Source: Corynespora cassiicola
Taxonomy: Eukaryota > Ascomycota > Dothideomycetes > Pleosporales > Corynesporascaceae
Direction: 5' to 3'
Length of the DNA stretch: 64,000 nucleotides
Assembly: GCA_022059125.1 (NCBI GenBank)
Contig: JAEUWY010000004.1
Coordinates: 3,596,001 to 3,660,000, forward strand
Positions 45,888 to 56,689 of the stretch are shown here, one piece after another. Numbering within the stretch: position 1 is the stretch's first letter; each line of letters begins with the position of its first letter. Under the pieces are notes generated by a model, which had not been told where the DNA came from, searched no databases, and saw nothing but the letters and a program-made list of their open reading frames with translations. The translations under genes were made by a program, and so were the position numbers.

Positions 45888-46759
45888 ATACCCTTTCTTC
45901 ACTCATGGAAACATGGATCAGTACGCAGAAGAGACCTGACTTTGGCTATTTCAGTACATGACGTTCCTGGGTGGGTCCCGCCAGCGAGGGACATACTTAC
46001 CGACGAAGGTCGTCGTAGGCTTGTTGGTATTGTGCCTCAGTCAATACCATTATTGCATAAGCCACAAAAAATTGAGCTGGACGCAAAGGCGCATTACTGC
46101 TGTGCGTAGCTTCAGTCGACGGGATGTGTGGGCAAGGACCAGAATCCGGAGAAGACAACGAACAGCGAGGCGCACCTTTCCCGGTTTGGCTTAGCCGATC
46201 GTACGATATCCCCGATCATTCCAAGTCTTCACCAGTCTTCTGTTAATCGTATAATTACCAATCTCTTGTTTTAGACCAAGGATCTGACACGAGATTCGAT
46301 GCAATCAGAATCCCACAATTTATTAAACCATACGCGTCTCCTTGGGTCTTGCACAATCTTCTTCCGTCGAAGCTCGTGGAGATGCATACGATCATGCTTA
46401 GACCGTTACATGATCTAGCATCCTCTCGCTTTCCTAAAGTAGTCAAGTTAACGTACTTTGCATACAATCGCATTATAACCTGAAATTATACATCTTCAAC
46501 GAATGTTGTTGTGCTATGTGCTTGACATGGCCGTTCCGCCCATGTGCTGCCAGGCGTTATAGCGATTGAATGTCGTAGTTATGGTAACAGAATGAGCATT
46601 AGCGCGGCAGAGTTGCATGAATGTGGTGAACCCACTATAGAGCTTCAAATTCATGCTTCAAACACAATCCAAGGCTATTAGATGACGGGTTACTATGACA
46701 TGACACAGCTAGAAGTCACTACTCGAGATCTAATCAACCAGCACAGTTTCATCTGTCAT
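45888..46759. other. Intergenic, between two minus-strand genes
   Basis: 870 bases; it serves as promoter of the F-box-like gene and 3' region of the chimera. No gene found. Confidence 0.45.
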
Positions 46760-48742
46760 CTATTGGTCATACACGGCCTTCTTGAACTGTCTCGCTGGTG
46801 TCTTCCTTTCGAAAAGGTAGTCGAGTTCTTCAAACGACTTAGCTCTGGTCTCAGGAAGATACAGCCAAGACAAGCCCAAGCCCAAGAAGCAGAGGAAGGC
46901 AAAGACGAAACCAATCTTGCCACCCAGATCCCCCGCGTCAGCGTTGAACATGTATGGTACCGAGACGCTAAAAACGACCCCAGCAAGTGCATTTGTCATG
47001 AAACCAATAGCGGATGACTTCGCCCTGAGACGGACAGATGACAATTCACTGATAAGAACTGGCCAAGCAGCACCAACACCGAGGGTAGAGATTGCACCGA
47101 CAAGAAGGATAGAGATGCCGATGAATCTGGAAAAATGGTCAGATCTGCACCATATAGATCAAGGGGACAGACTTGCCTCAGAGCGCTTGTGTCATGCTGG
47201 AAGAAGCCTGCGGCACCCTGGCCAATGAAGACGATACCAGTAGCCGCACAAGAGCACAACACGATGACTCTCCTACCAAAGTATGTCATCGTCACACTCG
47301 CAATACAGATACAAACTATCTGGACGCCAATGCCAATCTGTGAGATCTGCAGCGACTGTGTTGGACTCATACCAGCCATGATCAGAAAGTAGTTCGCATT
47401 CGCCAGCAGCGATACGCCAAGGAAGTACTGAAGCAGTGCAACTAAGATGACGATGAACGAGCGTCGGCGATCGCTGCCCATGAAGCACTCAGCGAACGAA
47501 GTGCTAGAGCCACTGGCTTTCTGTTCTTTTTCATGGTCGAGGACAGCTTGAATCTTGCTGAGCGCGAGGTCGACATCGGCTTTGGAGCCGTGGAGTCGTA
47601 GGTAAGCCTTTCGTGCTGCGGCGGGCTGCTCGCGTGCCATGAGCATGAAGGGAGATTCGGGGACGATGAGGCCGCAGACGATGGCGAGACCGCTGAAGAC
47701 CCATTGTAAGGCGAACGGGATCTGGCGAAGCGTCAGTTGTATATCGATGGGTGGCGAAGGGCTTGAAATTTACTCGACCTGTTGGCCCAATACTGGATTC
47801 TGGCGAGGCGTATGATAAGGCAGTACCTATATGTCAAGCCTAGTCAATCTACATGCCTCTTGATCGGACATGGCCCGCAAACGTACCAATCGCGGAGACA
47901 ATACCGCCCAGGACAAAAGCCATACGACGACCGAAGCGATCCTGGAAAGGAGCACTTAGAGCCGCACCCATCAACTGCTTGCGTTTGTTTAATTGGTTGT
48001 TGAGCTCTGTCTCGATTGACCACTCTCCAACGACCAGAGGAAATTTGTGTGTCTTGTTTGCTGTCCTGCCGTCCTCCTCAATAATTGGAAGGACAGTAGC
48101 AGGTTCACACTGCCGTCCGGCGAAGTAGTAGATGTGAATATCGATAACAACGTTCGCCGACTCTGGCAGTCTGCTGGACCAGAACTCTTCTCCCTTGAAA
48201 GAATCCTGAAACATGATTGGTATTTTCTTGTTGACGGTTTCAGTGCGCTCGATGACACCGAGGATGTATTTCAACAGCCAGTCTGCAGCTTTGTCGGAGA
48301 GGGCAAATGGGGTACCGAATTTCCGAATATCTTTGCTATCAACAGCTTCGTTGACAGGTGCAAGTGTGTAGGACTCAGGGTGTCCTGATGCTTGGATGTA
48401 GTTCAACACCGCATCTACCGCCTGATACGACAGCTCAAGGTTCTTCTCGCTATAGAACCAGCCTCCATGCCCATGCGCCTCGCCGATCTCCAACCAGTTG
48501 ACACCTCCAGGTAGCGCATGCAAATCGAGTACAATGTGCATACCGTACTCCTCGATTGCATATGTTGCCAGGTAAGAGGCCGCGCCCGCTGTTCTTGCGT
48601 GAAAAACGGAAGTAGCGACGATGAAACCTTTAGGTAAGGCAGTACCCAAAGCTGTACTTGCTTCTTTATGTATACACGCAGTTTTCCATTGTGTTTGTCT
48701 ACTTGTGCTTTTGCCTGCCGCCCCCCGTGTACATTTCTTCAC
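46760..48742 (-). CDS. Chimeric gene: truncated GH5 glucanase fused to truncated MFS sugar porter
   Basis: Four exons, 48742-47887, 47826-47774, 47721-47177 and 47126-46760, keep one open frame of 606 aa. Residues about 55-255 are a GH5 beta-1,3-glucanase-type barrel: EEYGMHIVLDLHALPGG, EIGEAHGHGGWF, SYTLAPVNEAVD with acid/base Glu132, and PLVVGEWSIET with nucleophile Glu240. The usual NEP reads NEA. The barrel lacks its first strands and its end. At about residue 256 (near 47977) it runs without a break into a sugar porter (LMGAALSAPFQDRFGRRMAF, GTALSYASPESSIGPTGR). The porter lacks TM1-2. It then jumps straight to IPFALQWVFSGLAIVCGLIV, so about 80-90 residues around TM4-5 are also missing. 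The rest is intact to TM12 and PETRAKSFEELDYLFE. The last intron is GC-AG. The start lies 11 bases after the upstream gene's stop, leaving no room for a promoter. It is probably a non-functional fusion relic, though the frame is fully open. Confidence 0.75.
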
Positions 48743-48753
48743 TCATCTCCTAT

Positions 48754-50472
48754 CTACAAGCACACACCTGAGTTCCCAAACGTCAAGCAACGGCCACACG
48801 CGCACTGAGAATCCCTCTGGCACTTGGCCAGGAACGGCAAGAGTCCCTTGTCTGGCTCATAGGTATCGCAGTTCCCTTTGCTGCAGTCATACTCATAACA
48901 GCCCTTGTCGTAGCTGGTCCATCCTCCGAAAGGCCATGTCTGCCACCAGACCCCTAGGCCCTTCACATCCTGTTCGTACTCGATGCAAACCTGGAGGGAC
49001 GGGTTGTATGCAAATGACTTGCATTTTGAATCTTGGAGACATTTCCATGCGCAAATGTCTTGGCTCGGTACAGACTTGGGACCTGAGAATTTGGAAAAGG
49101 GAGCCTGAAGGTAGTTGTAGCCTTTTTTGTTGCAGATGGACGATTTCGACGGCTTCGCCTGAGGCTTGGCTGACGCTGCACATGTGCACGCTGTATTGGA
49201 AGGCTTAGCGGTGGTGGTCTTAGTGGCCAGTGTGGTGGTAGGAGACGGAGTTGCGGATGTCTCTGGCCCAGGAGTTGTGCTGGGGGATGATACCGGCGAG
49301 CTTGATGCTGGGATTGAAGATGACGTAGTCGAGGATGGGGGCAATGGGGGGCAATACTGTCCCGACTCGGTCGTATTCTTGTAGGTCAAGCTATTTTGGA
49401 CGCTGTAGTAGTCATCACCACGCCATTGTCCAGGGTTAGTTGCGTAGCTTGAATCCCAAGCACGCGTGTACATTCTACCACCCATTAGCCAAGCACGGAG
49501 AGCATGGAGATTGGAGACTTACGCGCAATACTGCCCCTCAAACTGGCCGTTCTTTAGTAAGATGTAAGTATTGAAGAACTGGCACGTCTTCACAGGCCCA
49601 ATCTCGGGAGGATGCTCGCGATTGTAATCTGAAGTAGCAGTGCAAGCAGCAGCGCAGAGTTTGGGATCAAAAGGCCCCTCGGTGAAGATCTTAACCCCCA
49701 TGTAAGTATCGAAGGAATCATTGCAATCCAACGGAGCGTTGATTGCAGCATCAAGCTGTGTGGGGCCATCGTACCCTGTGACTTGTTCGCCAGCTTGACC
49801 CTTATTATACCCGTTGGACCCCGCAATGGCCACGACAAAGCTGTTGTCCGTGTAGCCTGCATTGTTGGTGTTATCTTTGTTGACGGGTCCTCCCCAGAAC
49901 ACGCATTTGATCACCGAGGTTGAGGAAGGATTCGGACATTCCGGCCCGACATTCAAGGTAGGCGATCGCTCGACAAAGATGTTGACGGCCTGGCAGCCTT
50001 CCTTCTCGTTACACTTCGAAGCGCATCCATTGGTATCGTAAGACTCCAAGGAGATGAAGCCGAGATAGCCATATGCGCTACTCGAAGCGTGTAGATCCTG
50101 GAACGACAGGGAGTATCCCGATGGTGTCGGCGCTTCCTTGGCAAGCGACGAGATTTCGGGAGAATTGAGAAACTCATATTGCGTATCCGGGGTCGGAACT
50201 GGCCCATAGCCTGTAGGTTTCGGGCTGCAATCGCCATCGCTTCTTTTGAGCTTCTTCAGTTTTTTCGAGGACTGTGGCAAATCGCCAGCTTCGACAGCAG
50301 CAATGACCGAGGATGCCGCAGCAGAAGGGTCGTACTCGATGACCTGCGAAGCCGCGCCCTTGTCAATTGAGTAAACTGGGTTAGGAGTATCCTCGGCAAG
50401 CCTGACGTTGATGTCTTGAGCCTGGACAACCGACGCGGCTCCTAAGAGCATGAGAAGCTGAAGCCAACGCAT
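48754..50472 (-). CDS. Secreted Cys-rich protein with PAN/apple-like modules
   Basis: Two exons, 50472-49523 and 49474-48754, with a 48-nt intron, give 556 aa. The signal peptide is MRWLQLLMLLGAASVVQA. The first half contains a Cys-rich block (GYLGFISLESYDTNGCASKC, EGCQAVNIFVERSP, IKCVFWGGPV) and ends with TCQFFNTYILLKNGQFEGQY and CAMYTRAWDSSYATN. This arrangement is common in secreted fungal proteins of unknown function. A Ser/Thr/Pro linker follows (about residues 345-400). The C-terminal Cys-rich module (SQDICAWKCLQDSKCKSFAY, VCIEYEQDVKGLG) resembles a PAN/apple fold that binds carbohydrate or protein. It is probably cell-wall-associated or extracellular. Function unknown. It ends 11 bases before the first ATG of the chimera on the same strand. 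Confidence 0.82.
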
Positions 50473-53264
50473 GACGAACGAGGGAGCTGAGGTGCGGCGT
50501 TGCTGCCGATCCTCGACGGAAACGTGGGCGATTTATACAATTCGGATTCAGAGGACGCCACGGATCCAACGCCTGCAGGCGATCGATAGTCCATGGCCTA
50601 GATAAGGCGAAGGTTCTTGGTGCCAACACTATGTTGACCTCGGCCAATACTCCCGGGCTGCAAAGACATGGTGGGAGACGCTCCAAGCAGACGGGCAACA
50701 TGCCCTGCATGGGGCAAAGCTGATGTTCCTGCAGCAATACTTGCCCAAGAAAGCATAGCGTTTAGCCAGAAACGAGCTGGTGGCAGCAAGAGGCTAGCCG
50801 CTCAAGCCCCAAGGGCCCCCAAAAACAATAGTGGCTGGCGGGCTCGAACGCTTCGGTTCGTGGAGTAGAATAGCCAAAAAAAAAAAGGCGAGTGGTTTTT
50901 GGCGTGCGCATCGGATTTCAAACATGCCAAAGCAGAAGCTTGAGTCTGAGAGGAAAGCCCTGTTGAAAACCAGACAGTAAAAAGGCCAGAGCAAAGCCTA
51001 CAGGAAACGGACCGGCGCGGGAGATGGGCGACGCTAGATGCTGCTCGCGAGCGACCCGTGCGGACGCCATTCTAAAGATAGCGAAACGGCTCCGATACGG
51101 GGTGATTCGACAGAATCGGGCACAACAGGACTGAAAAGAGAAGAAGAAGCCGACATATACTTGGGCTCCTGCCCCGATGTGGGATTCGGCTGCGAGGAAC
51201 CGACAAAGCTGAGAAGAAGCGACAAGGAATGTCGAAAAACAGCCCTTGACGGCTCTGCCGCTGGCGCTGGCGCTGGCTCTAGCCCCGTCTTCGCTGGCGC
51301 TCCTCGTCGGGTGTCTTTTTTCCTGGGTTTTGGGGAGTGATGCAAGATGGGTAAAACCGATCGTAAGCTCGTTCTAGACCGGCAGTGAAGAGGCCAAGGA
51401 CGACAAGTCTACGGCCGGCAACGAACCAAGCGCAAAACTCAAAGCATGTAGAAAAGGGAATGCTTGATGAGAAGGAGAAGTCGGGGACATGTGCCAGCAA
51501 TCGATCTCGTGAAATGCGCACGGCTGGGTCATCTCGACATGTCGCTTTCTGAGCAGCCTGGCCACAGCCCGCGGCTATTGTCCCTTCCCCCCACCTTCCT
51601 ATCTCGGTCCAAATGTGAAATGACTGTTCCGCAATCAATTGTGCTGGACCCAAACATTGCACGCACCTCAAGAAACGAAAGAGATGCCAGATAATGCGAC
51701 GGGAGCTTTGAATAGCATGAAGGAATAGCGGATAGATTATTATTGCGGTACCATCCTGGCCTATAACATCGATTTTATGGGATAGTGTTCCTAACCTGGG
51801 TTTGAACGGTTGTATATATAGAGAGCGTGGCAAGCAGCAGCTGTGTGCCGGTAGTTTGCTAGCCTTGGTGCACTCCAGAAGCGGCCAGTCAGCCTTCATG
51901 GTGCCGGGAACTTGTCTGTCCTGCATGTCCAAGTCGTTTCTGTTCAGATGAAGAATCCTGGGATGAGAAAAAAGCCACGTGCCACAACACAGCAAGAAGA
52001 ACGCATGGTAATGAATTATGCCTTGTGGCGTTGATTCCGACCAAAAAATTATGCAATACTACAAACGAAAAATGCTTGGCTGGCCAGAGACCTAGCTACG
52101 CTCAGGTATCTGTTGAAAAAAGATCCCCCCTCCCTGTCCTTGGAACGCCGGTGCCGGGTATGCAATGCGTCAAAGTGCGCACTCAATCATCTGTCGTCTA
52201 CTTTTGCGATCCTTGCTGAGCCAGGAGGCTTGCTCCATGGTCGGACATGGCTTGGTTTCCGCGTTGCATTTGGTTCTGCCACCTGGTGCGGGCATTATCG
52301 ATCGCATTTCCCTCGCCTCTGGCAACCACTGCGGTGTAGGTGAAAGAGAAGGCTGCAGTAGAGTCAGCATGGCCGTCGAGGTGAGGTGCAAGGGGCATGG
52401 GTACCGATGAAGCTGGCGAGAGCGGGCCAGAAAGACTTGGGCTGAACAGGCATTTTGCTTGTCGGTTGACGCTGGGGATCAAGGTTGACTGTAGAAGACT
52501 GGGTATATTGTGGACTGTCGAGGGTATTGATAGGGCAGGATGTGACTGAAAGTAGCCGATGCTGTGGATGGATGCAGGGAAATAGAGAAATGCACCTAGC
52601 TTTTGTACGGGTGCTACATGTAGGAGGGAAAATTCTGGATGCGGTAGCTGCCGACAGAGAGGGACCGAAATTTGGTCGCATAGCGTGATATTTCCAGGCT
52701 TACACTGAGCGTGCCCTCTCGTGAACGGGTGCTGAGGCCAAGGGGAGGATGGGATCGGAACAGCCCGAGGGGGCGGGGGACGGCGATTGGCTAGCGACAA
52801 TGCGGGCACAGCAAAAACGCGGAGTTGGGTCGTCTGATGGAAGGATGCAGACGGCTTCTGGGAAGGGCCACGGCGCTTTGGTGGCGAGATGATCCAGTCA
52901 TTCCGAGCCTTTGTCGCGGGCCCTCAGCCTCGTGGGTGGTGGCCTGGGGTAACGGTGGAGTGATCCAGGGCCGTCTGGCTGATGCATCGGACCACTTTGT
53001 CGTGACCCCAACGACTCTGCCCCCGGCCCGCATCGAACCATACCGACCATGGATCCCGTCCACGGCAATGAAGCCATTGAATCCCCCATCGTCACAGTGC
53101 ACAGGCGCGGCGAAGGGGTTGAGGAGCAACTGACGCGTTCACGTGACTAGGCTAGCGCCTTGGCATCCCGTCCCCTTCCAGTCTCCACTCTCCGTCCAGC
53201 CTCCGTCCAGTCTCCATCCCTTGACCACACCTCGCCCGAGGGCGCCCTCCCCTACAGCCTCGCC
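50473..53264. other. Intergenic 2.8 kb
   Basis: No gene I can support. Several frames of 60-240 codons exist on both strands, but none shows domains, signal peptides or splice-joined continuations. A short GCTGGC repeat lies near 51262-51275. Confidence 0.5.
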
Positions 53265-54173
53265 TCAGTTTTTCTTCCGCAGCGCGCCGCCATCGACTGT
53301 GATGTCTTGCTGGACGCCTGTCAGTAAAATCAATGCCGCCTAGCTCGACATGTACAAGAAACTCACCCCGGTCACGAAACCAGCCTCCATCAGGTACAAT
53401 GCCGCGTCCGCGATATCCTTTGGCCGCCCGGCCCGGTTCGTGGGATGGTCGCTGACATCCTTCTCGCTGACTTGTTCTTCGAAACTTGCGCCCTTTTCGT
53501 CGCCTTCTTTGCTCTCATGCGCCACTTTGATCCTGCCAGGAGCGACTAGATTAACTCGGATCCCCAGAGATCCTAGGCTGATGGACATGGAATGCATCAA
53601 TCCCAGCTGCCCTGCTTTCGTAGCTGCATAGCCCTCTTGGTTTGGGTCGCTTTGGTGAGCCCGAAAGGACCCGATGTGGATGATACACGGGCCAGCGTCT
53701 TGCAACTTCTGCGCTCCAGACTCGCTGTCCGTGGCCCGCGATTTCATGTACGGAATACAGGCCTGGCTCATGGCGAACGCACTGGTCAAGTTCGTCTCAA
53801 CGTACGCCTGCCATTCGCCCAAGGTTTCTGCGTCTTCCATGGTCTTGCCATCTTTCCAGTAGGGTGACGCAATGCTTGCATTATTGACTAGTACATCGAT
53901 TTCATTGTCAAGGAACTTCGCCGCTTCCGCAACCTTGGAGCGAAGTTCATTCACATCCCGAAGATTGCACTTGGATGACTCAACCTTTCCGTCTTGATGA
54001 TACTGATAAAGATGTTTCTTGGTCGTGTATTCAAGCTCCTCCTCGTCGATGTCAAAGATGAAGACTCGATGCCCAGCTTGAAGAAAATATCGGCACAGGG
54101 CCCGGCCGATTCCGCGAGCGCCCCCGGATACAATGATGTTTCTCGAAATGCTGGTATTCTCCTTTGGTGTCAT
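53265..54173 (-). CDS. Short-chain dehydrogenase/reductase (SDR)
   Basis: Two exons, 54173-53367 and 53309-53265, give 283 aa. The start MTPKENTSISRNIIVSGG was chosen because it places the Rossmann motif GGARGIG at residues 17-23. An ATG at 54263 would add 30 unconserved residues. NNAS is at 97-100. The catalytic triad is Ser169 (HIGS), Tyr182 and Lys186 (YAATK). VNLVAPGRIKV and the closing FVTG|QDITVDGGALRKKN are typical of classical SDRs. The small 3' exon is reached with donor GTGAGT and acceptor CCAG; reading through the donor ends 8 codons later and loses the VDGG motif. The acidic residue after the second strand (FIFDIDEEE) suggests NAD(H) preference. Substrate unknown. Confidence 0.9.
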
Positions 54174-55667
54174 GTCTGCCCAAAATGTAAATGTAAGTGG
54201 ACCTGGAAGAAAACGAAATCGAAAAGTGCCCCCAAATGTTCTATACTGCAGAATTCCGGACATCAGTCTGACGTCACATATTCGTCACCCTAAGGCCATT
54301 GCACAGTACATGAAGCTAAAACCAGTCCGATATGTCTGCATGGCGCTTATACGGCCAGAGCTTCGCAATGGATGATCGAGATGTCATTGAGTGTGCTATG
54401 CTGGTACATTGGTCCCTCCGGTCTTGGCATTCTGTTTATCGCAGAGTGAAAATGGCAGTCCTACTCATCTTTGTATAGTTGGTATCGCTGCACCTTGAGG
54501 TTTTGTGGTTTTGTTGGGCACTCAGTATCGCATTCCTTCAACTGAATCCTGAAACGGAGTCGTTGGCTCGTCACTAGCGCCGATCATGGAATACAACTCA
54601 CCAAACAACAATCCATGATTGGTAGACATGCAACATCAGCGTCAATGTGCTCTAGCGGAATAAAAGTCTAGCGATCAGGAAACATACTAACGGTCAATTT
54701 GAGGCAAAGCCAAGATGTCGAAGAATATGCCGCATTTCCTTGGCTTAGGGAACAAGCCAGACCTTGCGCATAGCTAAGAAGCTCGCATCGCGCCTTGTTG
54801 TGTGCACTGGATTTACCGGCTCCATTTGTACGAGTGTTCAGGCTGTATATCCACCCGTTCGGGCCTCGAGACGTTGAGTCCGCCCGTCGAGGACTAGGGC
54901 GCGACTGCATTTGTCACAGGCTTCTGTTATTACCGCCGATCGACGCCTGTTGCTGCACAGCATGCAACAGCACCTGGCATCAGACAAAATTTGTGGGGGC
55001 CAAGACAGAATTCCCCACGATTCCCAGTGAAATGGTGTTCCAATCCGCGTCACGCCCCACTGAACTCCTGCAAGCCTCGCTGTCGCTCACCACACCCATG
55101 GTCATTTTCTGACAATTCAAGTGCCGAATCTGGACTATCGTTCACCTTCTCGCTCGCGATGGACCAAAAAGAATCCTGGAAGCGGATACTGTGGAGATTT
55201 TATCCCAGGCCACATTGTCTTGGTGCTTACGCGGCGATGGCATCTGTAGACGCCTCTTGGCAGAAGAAAGAGCGCCTACGAGGCCAGATCAACACCTTGA
55301 AACTCAGGAACACAACATATGCGACCCCGTGAGTGCTGATTGGTTTTCTTCGTTACGTGTGCTCGAGATTCAATCACGCAAGAGGCCACGACGTCGTCAG
55401 AGAGTTCCCCTTGTGCAAGGGAAGAGCAGATTGATGCATTCGGCTCATTTACCCAGGTGTGATATTTAAAGACAGTTCAATCTGCCCACGATACCAATAC
55501 ATACCATTCAATTCAGCAACCTTCATTTCCTCCACCTTCTGATATAGGACAAGCCTTCTGGTCAAGGTCTTTTAGTCCCAACTTTCAATTGTCCTTAATC
55601 AAGCCATCCGATTTTCTATATCCAGAAGCTCCTTGCTACTTCACCGCAAAATCACAAATTATTCACC
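54174..55667. other. Intergenic between divergent SDR and repeat-protein genes
   Basis: 1.5 kb; a TATTTAAA element at 55463-55470 serves the right gene. No gene, RNA or repeat recognised. Confidence 0.5.
55463..55470 (+). promoter_or_regulatory. TATA-like element of the secreted repeat protein
   Basis: TATTTAAA about 200 bases before the ATG at 55668; the downstream sequence is CT-rich, as in fungal leaders of well-expressed genes. Confidence 0.4.
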
Positions 55668-56689
55668 ATGCGTTTCTCTTCAGCAACCCAGGCTCTTGTT
55701 CTTGGCCTTCTTGCTTCCCAGCCAGTCACAGCAAACTCGGCCAAGCTTGACAATGCTGATGTGGCTCGCCGTCATGTTGTGGGTGCTCTCTATCATCTTA
55801 TTACTTCACGATTCTGACTTTTGCATAGGGTGGACCAGCAAATGCAGCCACACACTATGTGAACTTTGCCCGTTCGGTCGACAGCTCTCTCCATCGCCGC
55901 CAGGGCAAGGGAAATGGCAACCGGAACCGCGGGAATGTCAATACTCTCGCACGATCCCCTCCATCCTCGCGCGCCGTTCTCAAGCGTCAAGAAGACAATG
56001 GAAACAACAACGGAAACAACAACGGAAATAACAACGGAAACGATAATGCTGATGCCGACGCGGCTGGAGGAAACGGCAACAACGCCGACGATGCCAACGC
56101 AAACGATGCCAACGACGCCAACGCCGACAACGCAAATGCCGATGATGCCAACGCCGACGCGAATGCCGACGATGCAAATGCTGCTGATGCCGACGCTGAT
56201 GCGAATGCGGATGATGCGAATGCCGACGATGCGAACGCCAACGACGCGAACGCCAACGACGCCAACGCCGATGATGCGAATGCTGATGACGCCAACGCTG
56301 CCGATGCGAATGCCGACGACGCAAATGCGGATGATGCGAACGCTGATGCCGCTGTCGAAGGCGACCAGGTAGCAGACCTCGATGCCATCGCCCAGATCAA
56401 CGAAGACAATGGTGTTGGAAGTGGTGCAGCTGGAAATGCGAACAATGCCAACGACAATGCTGATGCTAATGCGGATGACGCTAATGCAAATGATGCCAAC
56501 GCCGACGATGCCAATGCGAATGATGCCAATGCCGACGATGCTAATGCAAATGATGCGAACGCCGACGATGCTAATGCTGATGCCAACGCGAACGGCAATG
56601 ACAACGGCGGCAACAACGGCGGCAACAACGGCGGCAACAACAACAACGGGAACAACGGCGGCAACAACAGGAGAAGGAGCAAGTACTAG
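55668..56689 (+). CDS. Secreted Asn/Asp/Ala-rich repeat protein
   Basis: Two exons, 55668-55778 and 55829-56689, with a 50-nt intron, give 323 aa. The signal peptide is MRFSSATQALVLGLLASQPVTA. A short conserved-looking segment follows (LDNADVARRHVGGPANAATH, YVNFARSVDSSLHRRQGKG). From about residue 95 almost everything is built from Ala, Asn, Asp and Gly. First comes NNG-type sequence, then many copies of ADDANA and NDANA, interrupted once by VEGDQVADLDAIAQINEDNG near residue 230, then a second repeat block and a GGNN tail ending RRRSKY. The repeat is strongly acidic with no Cys, so a disordered extracellular polymer is likely. Possible roles are cell-wall or matrix protein, metal-binding protein or effector, but no function can be assigned. 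The antisense strand is also open, a by-product of the repeat. Confidence 0.8.
56000..56670 (+). repeat. Degenerate coding repeat of Asp/Asn/Ala codons
   Basis: Hexamer to 18-mer units of GAC/GAT, GCC/GCG/GCT and AAC/AAT codons in two blocks separated near 56355-56440. Synonymous differences between units show they are not all recent copies. Confidence 0.85.

Noticed and set aside
51279..51995. 238-codon minus-strand frame in the 50.5-53.3 kb gap
   Set aside because: No recognisable domain, start context or splice partner; the sequence looks random.
52198..52809. 203-codon minus-strand frame
   Set aside because: Same reasons as the previous frame, and it overlaps several competing frames of similar length.
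55987..56682. 231-codon Leu/Ala/Ser-rich minus-strand frame
   Set aside because: Antisense of the Asn/Asp/Ala repeat; the repeat lacks stop-generating triplets on both strands.
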